Positions 37,348 through 49,166 of a stretch of DNA of 64,000 nucleotides are shown in pieces. The position numbers and the translations under genes are program-made. Source of the DNA: Enterococcus phoeniculicola ATCC BAA-412. GTDB lineage: Bacteria; Bacillota; Bacilli; Lactobacillales; Enterococcaceae. The notes under the pieces were generated by a model. That model worked only from the letters and a program-made list of their open reading frames with translations, ran no database searches and was not told the origin of the DNA. The DNA lies in contig NZ_ASWE01000002.1 in the NCBI RefSeq assembly GCF_000407505.1, positions 744,001 to 808,000 of the forward strand, read 5' to 3'. Within the stretch, counting starts at the first letter, position 1; each line of letters opens with the position of its first letter.

Positions 37348-39078
37348 ATGACGTTTCAACAAACTCTTGAGAAATTAAATATTTTTAAAATTAATGCATT
37401 TCGACGAATTTTCCAGCAATATTTATTCATTATTATCGGTGTTGTCACCATTCTTTTTTTTGTTTTCCATTCTTATGTCTTAAATATCAAACAAGAAAAA
37501 AAGAATATTTTAGCAAATAATTATGTAACTCTCAAAACAGAGATAATAAAAGAACAAAATATTGTAGATACACTTACGAATGAACTTTTTATTCAACAAC
37601 CAGATTTAGATGATTTAAACAATTTTCTTAAGCTAAATTATACAGAGTACTTTGAATATAAAACGGATCGCTACATGAATAGTGAGTCTTCTAATTACTT
37701 TGGAACGCTTAGCTTTATAAAAAAAATATTTTATTCCTATCCTAATTTTTCTGATATTATACTCTATGATAAAAAGACTGAGACACTCACTATTTTCTCA
37801 AATAAAGGTTCTGATTTTCTAACACGATATGAAAAGAAACTTCCAGATAAAATTTTAACTACAAAAGAAATTACTTCACTGGTTTTACAGAAAAATGAAG
37901 ATGCATTGTTATCTTTTCATAAAACACTGAATAATCCTACAACACTAGATAATGTGGCAGATATATATTATGTTTTCGATAATCAACCTATCTATGATGA
38001 ACTAACGAAAAAAAATGTAGATTCTGCTGGAGAGCTTTTCTTAACTGAAGAGAATCATCCTCTATATCACACATTAAACGATTTTCAGCACGCAAAAACA
38101 TCGTTAACTGAAGTACAACATGAGAATCTCTCCTCAACTTATCAAGTAACAAGTAAATATAATGCAAAAAAAATCTGGAGGTCTATTATTCACCTCTATT
38201 TTTATTTCATGCTTATCGCTATTTTAATTATTCTTGTTTCTTTTCCAGTAATTGTTCACCACTTGAGAAATTTAGAAGGAAAAATTTTTTTGATTTCACA
38301 AAAAATGACGGCGATTCAACAAGGAAACTTTTCTTTTACAGCTAAAGAAAATGAGCCTAACAGAACAGATGAATTTGGGTTAATTCAAAATGGATTAGAT
38401 GAGATGGCCAATCAGTTGAAACGATACATAGACGATGTATATGTAAGTGAAATTAAACAAAAAAACTATCAAATGAAAACATTGCGCTCGCAAATAAATC
38501 CTCACTTTCTCTATAACACTCTTGAGTCGATTCGTATGAAGGCAATTATTAATGGCGATGATTCTGTAGCAGAAATGCTCTACAATACTTCTCGTTTATA
38601 CAAAAATATGATTAAAGGAAAAGAGCTGATTTCATTGAGTGAGGAATTAAGCTTTTGCGACTCTTATCTGCGTCTTTTCGAGCTACGTTTTGAAGATACT
38701 CTTTTTTACGATATTTCGATTGAAGAAGGCTTGGAAGAAGCTATGATTGAAAAACTTTCCATCCAACCTTTAATCGAAAACTATGTGGTTCATGGAATTG
38801 ATTCGACTTCAGACAATAATTTTATAGAAATCACCTGCGAACAAAAAAATGATGACATCCTTATTTCAATTAAAGATAATGGGAAAGGAATTCCCAAAAA
38901 GCAGCTCGTTTTTATTCAACAACAATTAATGAATAACGCGATTGAATCAAGTGATTCAATGGGCCTATTGAATGTTAATTATCGAATTAAGGAACTTTTT
39001 GGAGAGGAGTATGGAGTAGAAATAAGTAGAAATGACTGGGGTGGAGTAACTGTCTTTCTAAGAATTCCAAAAAAATAA
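37348..39078 (+). CDS. Sensor histidine kinase, YesM/LytS type
   Basis: The 576-residue protein has an N-terminal membrane helix (about 25-45), a roughly 240-residue extracellular sensor domain, a second helix (SIIHLYFYFMLIAILIILVSFPVIVHHL, about 275-305), a HAMP linker, and a His_kinase/HATPase pair. The phosphorylated His386 lies in INPHFLYNTLESIRMKAIINGD; ATP-binding motifs are LSIQPLIENYVVHGI, IKDNGKGIP and SMGLLNVNYRI. It probably senses an extracellular sugar or the loaded binding protein. It is 19 bases after DUF624 and 14 before the response-regulator gene. Confidence 0.93.
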   Translation: MTFQQTLEKLNIFKINAFRRIFQQYLFIIIGVVTILFFVFHSYVLNIKQEKKNILANNYVTLKTEIIKEQNIVDTLTNELFIQQPDLDDLNNFLKLNYTEYFEYKTDRYMNSESSNYFGTLSFIKKIFYSYPNFSDIILYDKKTETLTIFSNKGSDFLTRYEKKLPDKILTTKEITSLVLQKNEDALLSFHKTLNNPTTLDNVADIYYVFDNQPIYDELTKKNVDSAGELFLTEENHPLYHTLNDFQHAKTSLTEVQHENLSSTYQVTSKYNAKKIWRSIIHLYFYFMLIAILIILVSFPVIVHHLRNLEGKIFLISQKMTAIQQGNFSFTAKENEPNRTDEFGLIQNGLDEMANQLKRYIDDVYVSEIKQKNYQMKTLRSQINPHFLYNTLESIRMKAIINGDDSVAEMLYNTSRLYKNMIKGKELISLSEELSFCDSYLRLFELRFEDTLFYDISIEEGLEEAMIEKLSIQPLIENYVVHGIDSTSDNNFIEITCEQKNDDILISIKDNGKGIPKKQLVFIQQQLMNNAIESSDSMGLLNVNYRIKELFGEEYGVEISRNDWGGVTVFLRIPKK

Positions 39079-39092
39079 AGGGGGAAAATTAA

Positions 39093-40619
39093 GTGGATAT
39101 ATTAATTGTAGATGATGAAAAATTAATTCTTAAAGGAATAAAACAGATTCTGTTGCAGGAAATAAAAGAAATAGAGTCGATTGTGACGGCTACCTCTGCA
39201 AAAGAAGCAACTCGTCTATTTTATGATTTACGTCCTTCTATTGTTCTTTCTGATATTCGTATGCCTGAAGTGAGTGGTTTAGAGCTAATTGGAAAGTTAA
39301 AGGAAACAAATATTCCATTTAAATCCATTATTATAAGTAGTTATGATGATTTTGAGTATGCCAAAGAAGGAATTTTATTAGGCATCGAAAATTATTTGAT
39401 AAAACCTATTAGTCGAAATGAATTAGTAGAGACTGTTTTAGTAACGATTTCTAAGATTAAAAATGAAAGAACGAAAAATCAATTATGGACTGAAAATGAA
39501 CGTGAAATATTTAAAGATAATTTTTTGCGCAGATTATTACTACAAAATTTATCCTCTGATGATTATCAAAAATGGGGAGAATTACTCTTACCCTATCAGT
39601 CTTGGAATCAAGTGTCCGTTGTTTATTTAACATTCAGTGATCCGCCAACTATTGAAGAAAAAAATGCGCTTATTCGTCAATTAAACTTTAAATTTTCTGC
39701 GTTTGAATTAATCAAGTTAACCGCTGATGAGATTGTCTTAATTTATGATTCCTCATGTATTTCTGAAGATGAAATTAAACAACAACTACACAGCTTTATT
39801 TATTTTTCAGATTTATTTGTTACTTTCGGCCATACTGTTCATAAGATAGAAGAAATTCATACTTCGTTCTTACAAGCAAAAACATTGCAGTCCTATAGCC
39901 TTGTATTTGGCTTTGGTCAGTGTATCAGTGAAGCTGATGTGAATAAAAATCATATTTTTTCTGAAGAAATGATTACTCAAGACACTTTATCAAAACTAAT
40001 TATAGAAGGAGATAATCAAACGATCTATGAAAAATTTCAGCATCTACAAAATGAACTCATGGAGGCTTCTCTGGAACCATTAGCGATTCAAAATATTACC
40101 ATAGGAATTGGTTTAATGATACATCGAATCTCTGCAGAGTTTGGATTAGCAGATACAGATGAGATTAGTGCTCTTCGCTATCTGATGACCTGTATAACAG
40201 AACAAAAGACAACTAGTCGAATCTTTACTTTTTTATACGAACGTATACAAGAGCTAATGGATAAACTAAAAAATAATGAACAAAATTATTCTCCTGTTAT
40301 TCAGCAAATTCTAAAATTAGTAAATAGTGATTTGAGTATTCATCATTCACTAAAAATTTTAGCAGATAAATTCAATATGAACTCGGCATATCTAGGACAA
40401 TTATTTCAAAAAGAGATTGGCATGGGATTCAACCAATATTGCCATCACCAACGAATGAAACAAGCGAATGAATTGATTATCCATTCAACAAATAAAATTA
40501 GTGATATTGCAAAATCTTTTGGTTATGATGATGTTAGTTATTTTTATCGTCTCTATAAAAAAGATTATGGCATAACTCCTAATAAAATTCGTTCCAATAA
40601 ATTTATCTATAAAAACTGA
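39093..40619 (+). CDS. Response regulator, YesN type (receiver plus AraC DNA-binding domain)
   Basis: The 508-residue regulator begins with a GTG after AAGGGGGA. The receiver has Asp7/Asp8 and phospho-acceptor Asp54 (IVLSDIRMPEVSG) and Lys in YLIKPI. A roughly 260-residue middle region links to a C-terminal AraC pair of helix-turn-helix motifs (LKILADKFNMNSAYLGQLFQKEIGMGFNQYCHHQRM and ISDIAKSFGYDDVSYFYRLYKKDYGITPNKIR). Partner of the adjacent kinase; the likely target is the divergent transporter-glycosidase operon. Confidence 0.94.
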   Translation: MDILIVDDEKLILKGIKQILLQEIKEIESIVTATSAKEATRLFYDLRPSIVLSDIRMPEVSGLELIGKLKETNIPFKSIIISSYDDFEYAKEGILLGIENYLIKPISRNELVETVLVTISKIKNERTKNQLWTENEREIFKDNFLRRLLLQNLSSDDYQKWGELLLPYQSWNQVSVVYLTFSDPPTIEEKNALIRQLNFKFSAFELIKLTADEIVLIYDSSCISEDEIKQQLHSFIYFSDLFVTFGHTVHKIEEIHTSFLQAKTLQSYSLVFGFGQCISEADVNKNHIFSEEMITQDTLSKLIIEGDNQTIYEKFQHLQNELMEASLEPLAIQNITIGIGLMIHRISAEFGLADTDEISALRYLMTCITEQKTTSRIFTFLYERIQELMDKLKNNEQNYSPVIQQILKLVNSDLSIHHSLKILADKFNMNSAYLGQLFQKEIGMGFNQYCHHQRMKQANELIIHSTNKISDIAKSFGYDDVSYFYRLYKKDYGITPNKIRSNKFIYKN

Positions 40620-40648
40620 AATTTTTTATATTAATTGGCAAAAAAAAT

Positions 40649-40750
40649 GAAGGGGGATATAACTAATTAAGTTATACCCCACCCTCGTAAACTCTTGATA
40701 AAGGTTGGAACAGAAGTAACCCATCTACACTACGTGTTGAGTGAGGGGAA
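40649..40750 (+). repeat. Dispersed two-hairpin element, copy B
   Basis: GGGGGATATAACT and AGTTATACCCC form a hairpin with one bulge (40651-40682), followed by TTGATAAAGGTTGGAACAG and AGTAACCCATCTACACTACG. It lies between the convergent response-regulator and 42-residue genes, where it may terminate both. Confidence 0.7.
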
Positions 40751-40766
40751 ACTCATCTCCTGCTCA

Positions 40767-40895
40767 CTATTTTATATAAATTTTAGGACCTTTTCTCATA
40801 TTTTTGCGGTCATTTTTAGGTGTTTCCATTTGTTTGACTCTTCCGCCACCTTGTTTTTTCTTAATAATTTCTAACATTTTTTCTTTTGAATTCAT
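40767..40895 (-). CDS. Small basic protein, unknown
   Basis: A 42-residue protein, MNSKEKMLEIIKKKQGGGRVKQ and then a basic tail ending RKNMRKGPKIYIK. It is rich in Lys/Arg and Gly, without a membrane segment. I chose the ATG at 40895 because AAAGGAGAACAA precedes it; the 65-codon longer frame has no ribosome site. A good ribosome site and stable basic composition suggest a real gene, perhaps nucleic-acid or ribosome binding. I do not recognise the family. No clear promoter was identified in the 288 bases upstream. Confidence 0.6.
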   Translation of the reverse strand: MNSKEKMLEIIKKKQGGGRVKQMETPKNDRKNMRKGPKIYIK

Positions 40896-41183
40896 TTGTT
40901 CTCCTTTACTCCCCATTAATCTCACACCAGAATCTGTAAGCACTAAGGAAATGCGACTGTTCATTTTGCCATACTTTTTATGGTCAAAAAGACAGCATTA
41001 TTTTTCACATAAATTGTTCTAGGGTAAAGCGAATAAGTAGACGAACCAAATTTGCTTGTCATAGTATGGATGAAGAATTATCTAATTGCTAATTCCCAAT
41101 AAGACAATCGATAGCACCGTCATTTTTTGATTAAAGACCTCTCAGCATTTTGGCCCGAAAAATCTTCAAATAGTTCAGCTATA

Positions 41184-42560
41184 TTAGTTATTTTCTATTT
41201 TTGTCAACAATGTTACGGTCTCAACATGATAGCTTTGTGGGAACAAATCGACTGGCTGAACCTTCTCAGTTTTGTACCCTAACTCTTGAAACAGTTTTAC
41301 ATCGCGGGCAAGAGTAGCTGGGTTACAAGAAATATAAACGACTTTCTCAGGAGACATTTCCGCTGCTGATTGTATAAAGCTTTCTGCCAATCCCTTACGT
41401 GGAGGGTCAACAATAATAACAGTTGGTTTTATCCCACGTTCATGCCATTTTTTCATGACTACTTCCGCTTTGCCTGTTTGATAATGAGCATTTTCAACAT
41501 GATTTTTTTCTGCATTAATTTGGGCATCGATAATCGCTTCAGGAGTTACTTCAACACCGTATACATCCTTCACCTTATCTGCTAATGAAATACCAATGGT
41601 TCCAATCCCAGAGTAGGCATCAATAACAACATCTGATTTCTTTAAATCTGCAAAATCAATCGCAGTTTGATAAAGAACTTCTGCTTGAGGCGTATTTACT
41701 TGGTAGAATGATTGAGGAGAAATTCTAAATGTATGTCCTAGAAGTTGATCAACCATGTGATCTTTACCAAAGAGCACTCGATTTTCCTTGCCGAGAATCA
41801 CATTAGTTTTTTCTTCATTGATATTTTGGATAACAGAAACAACCTCTGGAATTTCTTTATTGATAGTTTCTGCGATTAGTTCTCCTTTAAAGAACTTTTC
41901 TTTTCTAGTCACTAGAATAACCATTATTTCATGAGTATAGTGTCCTCTACGAACGATGATATGTCTGAGCATTCCCTTATGGCTTTCTTCATCATACGCA
42001 CGAACATCAAATCGACGTAAAATATTTCGGATAGTCACAATCGCTTTATCAATGTCAGGGTCTTGAATATAGAAGTCTTCAATAGGAATAATTTGATGAC
42101 TGTTTTTACGATAAAATCCAGTAGTCAATTCTCCAGCGACTCGTCTAACAGGAATTTGCGCTTTATTTCTATAGCCTGAGGGTTCATCCATTCCTAGTGT
42201 CTCATAAACAGGAACCTCTGGCATCTTTGCAATTTTCTTCATGACATTTTGAACTTGCTCTTGCTTAAACTCTAATTGTTTTTCATAACTTAGATGACTT
42301 AATGGCGCGATTCCTGTACGTAATAAATCAATATGTTCGATTGGCTGGCGGTCAGGACTTTCTGTTAACCATTTTTCAACTTTAGCAAAGCCAAATTTAT
42401 TGCCAACTTTCACCACTAAGACCTCTACTTCTTCGCCAGGAAGACTGTTTTCAATAAATAATGGGTACCCATCTACTTTTGCTACACCCATTCCTTCATG
42501 AGTTAAATCAATAATTGAAACGATAATGCGCTGATTCTTTTTTACTGGATAATCTTTCAT
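41184..42560 (-). CDS. rlmCD: 23S rRNA (uracil-5-)-methyltransferase RlmCD/RumA family
   Basis: A 458-residue SAM-dependent enzyme with an N-terminal TRAM domain (VSIIDLTHEGMGVAKVDGYPLFIENSLPGEEVEV), SAM motifs (VIDAYSGIGTIGISLADKV), catalytic DPPRKGL and YISCNPATLARDVK with the nucleophile Cys. It methylates C5 of uracil in 23S rRNA. The cysteine cluster that holds an iron-sulfur centre in E. coli RumA is absent: the stretch reads LLRTGIAPLSHLSYEKQ. Firmicute RlmCD-type enzymes are reported to modify both U747 and U1939. It is preceded by GGAG and appears monocistronic. Confidence 0.92.
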   Translation of the reverse strand: MKDYPVKKNQRIIVSIIDLTHEGMGVAKVDGYPLFIENSLPGEEVEVLVVKVGNKFGFAKVEKWLTESPDRQPIEHIDLLRTGIAPLSHLSYEKQLEFKQEQVQNVMKKIAKMPEVPVYETLGMDEPSGYRNKAQIPVRRVAGELTTGFYRKNSHQIIPIEDFYIQDPDIDKAIVTIRNILRRFDVRAYDEESHKGMLRHIIVRRGHYTHEIMVILVTRKEKFFKGELIAETINKEIPEVVSVIQNINEEKTNVILGKENRVLFGKDHMVDQLLGHTFRISPQSFYQVNTPQAEVLYQTAIDFADLKKSDVVIDAYSGIGTIGISLADKVKDVYGVEVTPEAIIDAQINAEKNHVENAHYQTGKAEVVMKKWHERGIKPTVIIVDPPRKGLAESFIQSAAEMSPEKVVYISCNPATLARDVKLFQELGYKTEKVQPVDLFPQSYHVETVTLLTKIENN

Positions 42561-42634
42561 TTTGTACTCCTTTAAGCAAATTTGCTCTCATTATTCTAAT
42601 GAATGTTTCCTTAAAAAGCAAGGAAAACTCATGA

Positions 42635-42705
42635 AAAAGAAAATCTGAACGCCCGTAGGATCCCTCTATACGTGTTCTCCTAATTCTACGCTCAGATTCT
42701 CTCTA
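42635..42705 (-). terminator. Terminator of the gatCAB-dagK operon
   Basis: On the minus strand, AGAATCTGAGCG pairs with CGTTCAGATTTTCT (one wobble) around a 40-base interior with its own short stem, followed by TTTTT. Confidence 0.7.
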
Positions 42706-42725
42706 TCTTATACTAATTGGAAAAA

Positions 42726-43760
42726 CTAGCCATTTTCACCATCACCATTAATATCTTGGTCGGTTAGTTTCTCCACTTGTTTGACAAATTCTTTCCCAAC
42801 ATATTCTAATTCCACTTCTTCTTCTGTTTCACCAGTAATTGCATCATCAGGAATTTTATCTGTGTTTGCAAAAAATTCAATATGCTGATGAAGATTCTCA
42901 AAAGTCATTGGTGCATCACCACCATATTCCCCATCAAGATTAATCATCATTCGTTTATCACTATCTGTTGTTTCAGCATAAAGCTTGCTCGTTTTTGTAT
43001 AAATTAATCGAGGATCGTCAATATGTTTGCCCCCATTTAACATTAATGCAGCAATATGCAGGATTTCAAACAAGTTTGCTGTTTTTACAATAATTAATGA
43101 AAATTTTCCATCATCAAGTTTTGCATCAGGAACAATTTGTTCAAAGCCTCCAACAGAGTTGGTTAACCCAAGGAAAAACATAGAGGCATTGCCATCATAT
43201 TCTCCATCATCATATTTCAAATGCATTTTAATTGGTTTAACTCGAGGCAGCATCTCTGCTCCCTTAGCTAAATAAGCCAAGTAACCAAAAATACTTTTTA
43301 ATTCTGAAGGAACATCATAAGTTAATTCAGTTAAATAACCACCTGCAGCAATATTGATAAAATAATTTTCACCAGTTTTACCAATATCCATTTTTACTGA
43401 CTGATTTTTTTTGATTACTTCAGCGGCGGCTTTAATATTATCTCTAGGAATTTTTAATGCCCGAGCATAATCATTTGTTGTCCCTGCGGGGATAATAGCC
43501 ATCTTTGGTCGTTTTTCTAATGAAGCAATTCCATTAACCACCTCATTAATCGTTCCATCACCACCCGCGGCAACAACTAAATCAAATCCTAATTCTCCCA
43601 CACGTCTTGCTTCGTTTCGTGCAGAGTTTGGTTCTGGTGTCGTAGCGTAGGTACTCGTTTCATAACCAGCTTCTTCTAAAACAGAAAGTATATCTGCTAA
43701 GCTTTTTTTGACTACTTCTTTTCCTGAAGTAGGATTATATATGACACGTGCTTTTTTCAT
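42726..43760 (-). CDS. dagK: Diacylglycerol kinase (lipid kinase, DagK/YegS family)
   Basis: The 344-residue protein begins KKARVIYNPTSGKEVVKK (kinase entry motif) and has the active-site loop VVAAGGDGTINEVVNGIA (residues about 61-79), PAGTTNDYARALKIP, and a C-terminal beta-domain ending GEYGGDAPMTFENL. It phosphorylates diacylglycerol so that it can return to phospholipid and LTA synthesis. It starts 11 bases after the gatB stop, the usual arrangement in enterococci. The acidic C-terminal tail of about 35 residues (ETEEEVELEYVG) is longer than in B. subtilis. Confidence 0.93.
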   Translation of the reverse strand: MKKARVIYNPTSGKEVVKKSLADILSVLEEAGYETSTYATTPEPNSARNEARRVGELGFDLVVAAGGDGTINEVVNGIASLEKRPKMAIIPAGTTNDYARALKIPRDNIKAAAEVIKKNQSVKMDIGKTGENYFINIAAGGYLTELTYDVPSELKSIFGYLAYLAKGAEMLPRVKPIKMHLKYDDGEYDGNASMFFLGLTNSVGGFEQIVPDAKLDDGKFSLIIVKTANLFEILHIAALMLNGGKHIDDPRLIYTKTSKLYAETTDSDKRMMINLDGEYGGDAPMTFENLHQHIEFFANTDKIPDDAITGETEEEVELEYVGKEFVKQVEKLTDQDINGDGENG

Positions 43761-43771
43761 GTTATGCCCTC

Positions 43772-45202
43772 TTAACGTTTTGCCAATTCTTCTTGCAACA
43801 GTTTATTCACAACACCAGGATTCGCTTGCCCTTTTGTCGCTTTCATGAGTTGTCCTACCAAAAATCCTACCGCACGATCTTTCCCATTCTTGAAGTCGTC
43901 AACAGATTGCTGATTGTTATCCAACACTTCATTAATGATTGGCAATAATTGCGCTGGATCAGATAATTGAACAAGTCCTTTTTCTTCTACTACTTGTTTA
44001 GCATCTCCACCATTAATGATTAATTCACGGAAAACTTTTTTCGCAATTTTTGAACTAATCGTTCCATCAGCAATTAAATGAATCATCCCTGACAGATTGC
44101 TTGGAGTAAGCTTCGTTTCTCCAAGTTCAAGTTTTTCACTGTTTAGATAAGCTGAAACCTCACCCATCAACCAGTTAGATACTTGTTTGGGATCAGCATC
44201 ATTTTCAAGGGTCTCTTCAAAGAAATCAGACATTTCTTTAGTTAGCGTTAGTACCATTGCATCATATTCAGGTAAGCCAAATTCTTTTACATAACGTTCA
44301 CGACGAGATTTTGGCATTTCCGGCAATGTTTCACGGATTTTTTCAATCCATTCATCATCAATTACAAATTTTGGAATATCAGGCTCTGGGAAATAACGAT
44401 AATCACTTGAGCCTTCTTTTACACGCATTAACAATGTTTGATTAGTTGTTTCGTCAAATCGACGTGTTTCTTGTTGAATTTCTCCACCAGAAAGAAGAAC
44501 TTTCGCTTGACGTTTTTCTTCATACGCTAATCCTTTTTTTACAAAGCTCATTGAGTTAAGATTTTTCAGTTCTGCTTTTGTTCCAAATTCTTCTTGACCA
44601 TAAGGACGTAATGAAATATTGGCATCACAACGCATAGAGCCTTCTTCCATTTTAACATCGCTGACTTCAGTAAATTGGATAATTGAACGTAACGCTTCTA
44701 GATAAGCATACGCTTCTTCTGGTGAACGCATGTCTGCCTCAGAAACAATTTCAATTAAAGGTGTCCCTTGACGGTTTAAATCCACGTAAGAATAGCCGCC
44801 AATCCCATGCATATTTTTTCCTGCATCTTCTTCTAAATGAACGCGTTCGATTCTAATTTTCTTCTTTTTACCTTCTACTTCAATTTCAATCCAGCCATCA
44901 TGTCCAATGGGTTGATCAAATTGAGAGATTTGATAAGCTTTTGGATTATCCGGATAAAAATAGTTTTTTCTGTCAAAATGTGTGTCTTTAGAGATTTCGC
45001 AATTCAAAGCAAGTGCTGCCTTCATTCCAAATTCTAACGCAGTCTTATTCATGACAGGTAATACACCCGGATAGCCCCAGTCGATGATGTTTGTATTACT
45101 ATTGGGCTCTGCACCAAAATGAGCCGGCGCAGGAGAAAAGATTTTTGAGTTTGTCTTTAACTCCACGTGGACTTCAAGTCCGATTACTGTTTCGAAGTTC
45201 AT
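43772..45202 (-). CDS. gatB: Aspartyl/glutamyl-tRNA amidotransferase subunit B
   Basis: The 476-residue GatB starts [27 protein letters not shown] and keeps the kinase-like active site ([58 protein letters not shown]). The C-terminal helical and YqeY-like tail ([17 protein letters not shown]) binds tRNA. It activates misacylated Glu-tRNA(Gln) for amidation. The start overlaps the gatA stop by one base (TAATG), which suggests coupled translation. Confidence 0.97.
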   Translation of the reverse strand: MNFETVIGLEVHVELKTNSKIFSPAPAHFGAEPNSNTNIIDWGYPGVLPVMNKTALEFGMKAALALNCEISKDTHFDRKNYFYPDNPKAYQISQFDQPIGHDGWIEIEVEGKKKKIRIERVHLEEDAGKNMHGIGGYSYVDLNRQGTPLIEIVSEADMRSPEEAYAYLEALRSIIQFTEVSDVKMEEGSMRCDANISLRPYGQEEFGTKAELKNLNSMSFVKKGLAYEEKRQAKVLLSGGEIQQETRRFDETTNQTLLMRVKEGSSDYRYFPEPDIPKFVIDDEWIEKIRETLPEMPKSRRERYVKEFGLPEYDAMVLTLTKEMSDFFEETLENDADPKQVSNWLMGEVSAYLNSEKLELGETKLTPSNLSGMIHLIADGTISSKIAKKVFRELIINGGDAKQVVEEKGLVQLSDPAQLLPIINEVLDNNQQSVDDFKNGKDRAVGFLVGQLMKATKGQANPGVVNKLLQEELAKR

Positions 45203-46671
45203 TAGGCATTCCCTCCTAAAATCACTGGTTTTTTCTCGTGGAAATCTGTCGCTTGTTCAAATGCATAAGCGGCTTTGTACATTGTTGATTCATCAAAATG
45301 ATTTCCAATTAGCTGCAAGCCTACCGGTAACCCTTCTGAAAATCCGCCAGGAATAGACATACCTGGAAGCCCTGCTAAATTCACAGGAATCGTCAGAATA
45401 TCACTCTTGTACATAGTAATTGGATCATTAATATTTTCACCGATTCCAAAAGCAACTGTTGGTGAAGATGGACCTATGATTAAATCATACTGATTAAATA
45501 CTTTGTCAAAGTCTTGTTTAATTAACGTACGAACTTGACCAGCTTTTTTGAAATACGCATCATAGTAGCCTGAACTTAGAGAAAATGTTCCTAACATGAT
45601 TCGGCGTTTTACTTCCATACCAAATCCTTCTGTTCTTGATTGAACATAAATATCATCTAAATTTTTGGCATTTTCTGAACGATAGCCGTAACGAATACCA
45701 TCAAATCGCTGCAAGTTTGAACTTGCTTCTGAAGAGGCAATAATGTAATAAACAGCTACACCATATTTTGAATGTGGTAAGCTGACTTCCTCTACCGTTG
45801 CACCTAATGCACGGAATATTTCTGCTGCTTTAAGGATAGCTTCTTGTACACCTGGAGCAATTCCTTCACCTAAATATTCTTTTGGCAAAGCAATTTTCAT
45901 CCCTTTGATGTCTCCTGTAAGTCCTTCTGCAAAATTAGGAACAGAAACACCTGCTGAAGTACCATCTTTTTCGTCATAGCCGCTGATAGCTGTTAGAGCT
46001 AAAGCATTGTCTTTTACCGTTCTTGTCATTGGACCAATTTGATCTAATGAAGAGGCAAATGCAATCAAGCCAAATCGTGAAACACGACCATAAGTTGGCT
46101 TCATTCCAACGATTCCATTAAATGAAGCCGGCTGACGGATACTTCCGCCTGTATCGCTTCCCAAAGAAACAGGCACTTGTCCTGCGGCAACAGCTGCTGC
46201 TGACCCTCCAGACGATCCTCCAGGAACTTTGGTATGATCCCAAGCATTTTTGGTCTTTTTAAATGCAGAGTTCTCAGTACTTCCACCCATTGCAAATTCA
46301 TCCATGTTTAGCTTTCCAACAGGAATTAAATCTGACTGATAAACCTTGTCCATAACGGTTGCATCATAAATAGGATCAAAATTATATAAAATTTTTGATG
46401 CAGCAGTCGTCCGTAAATCTTTGGTCACAATGTTGTCTTTAATCCCAATTGGAATTCCAGCTAAAACATTTTCTTCTGTGATTCCTTTTTCATCAATTGC
46501 TTTTGCTAAGCTCATTGCTTTTTCTTCGTTTAGTTGTAAAAATGCATCAACTTTTGGCTCAGTTTCTTTAATGCGTTCAAAGGTAGAACGAGTTAAATCT
46601 TGTGCTGTGATTTCTTTTGAAACAAGTAAATCATGCAAGTCAACAAGTGATTTATCATATAATTTTTCCAT
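45202..46671 (-). CDS. gatA: Aspartyl/glutamyl-tRNA amidotransferase subunit A
   Basis: The 489-residue amidase has the signature [14 protein letters not shown]; the Ser-Ser-Lys triad is Lys78, Ser153 and Ser177. It releases ammonia from glutamine for the GatB step. Its start overlaps the gatC stop by one base and its stop overlaps gatB, so the three subunits are translationally linked. Confidence 0.97.
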   Translation of the reverse strand: MEKLYDKSLVDLHDLLVSKEITAQDLTRSTFERIKETEPKVDAFLQLNEEKAMSLAKAIDEKGITEENVLAGIPIGIKDNIVTKDLRTTAASKILYNFDPIYDATVMDKVYQSDLIPVGKLNMDEFAMGGSTENSAFKKTKNAWDHTKVPGGSSGGSAAAVAAGQVPVSLGSDTGGSIRQPASFNGIVGMKPTYGRVSRFGLIAFASSLDQIGPMTRTVKDNALALTAISGYDEKDGTSAGVSVPNFAEGLTGDIKGMKIALPKEYLGEGIAPGVQEAILKAAEIFRALGATVEEVSLPHSKYGVAVYYIIASSEASSNLQRFDGIRYGYRSENAKNLDDIYVQSRTEGFGMEVKRRIMLGTFSLSSGYYDAYFKKAGQVRTLIKQDFDKVFNQYDLIIGPSSPTVAFGIGENINDPITMYKSDILTIPVNLAGLPGMSIPGGFSEGLPVGLQLIGNHFDESTMYKAAYAFEQATDFHEKKPVILGGNA

Positions 46672-46976
46672 TATGCACCAGCCTCTCCTTCATCGATAAT
46701 TGCAGGCACTTTGATAAAGCCGTCTTCTGTTTCAGGAACATTTCGCATCAGCTCATCGCGATTCCATCCTGGTTGTGCACGATCTTGGCGCATCACATTA
46801 ATTGTTTCTATCACATTTGAAGTGAAATCAACACCTTCAGTATCAACTTCCTCTAATAATTCAACCATATCAATAATTTTTCCTAATTGATCTGTAAAGC
46901 TTTCAAGCTCTTCTTGTTTAAAATCAAGCTTTGATAGCTTGGCAACGTGCTTTACTTCTTCTTCACTAATCGCCAT
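46671..46976 (-). CDS. gatC: Aspartyl/glutamyl-tRNA amidotransferase subunit C
   Basis: A 101-residue Gat[28 protein letters not shown], with the usual [19 protein letters not shown] segment and a proline-containing wrap-around tail ([16 protein letters not shown]) that holds GatA and GatB together. GAAGGGG precedes the ATG. An extended -10 promoter lies about 45 bases upstream. First gene of gatCAB-dagK. Confidence 0.96.
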   Translation of the reverse strand: MAISEEEVKHVAKLSKLDFKQEELESFTDQLGKIIDMVELLEEVDTEGVDFTSNVIETINVMRQDRAQPGWNRDELMRNVPETEDGFIKVPAIIDEGEAGA

Positions 46977-47019
46977 TCATACCCCTTCTTTCTTCTCACT
47001 TAATAGACATTTTGTTCTT

Positions 47020-47028
47020 ATTTTACCA
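47020..47028 (-). promoter_or_regulatory. Extended -10 promoter of gatC
   Basis: TGGTAAAAT on the minus strand combines a TGn extension with a TAAAAT -10 box, 44 bases before the gatC ATG. No strong -35 is seen. No terminator separates it from ligA, so readthrough is possible. Confidence 0.5.
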
Positions 47029-47120
47029 TAGGTTCAGATAAATTTTAAAATACTTTCATGAAACTTCTCATAAAAATAGACAAAAACAGCAAACATATGG
47101 ATGATTCCTTCTTTTTTGCT

Positions 47121-49166
<2,046 letters not shown>

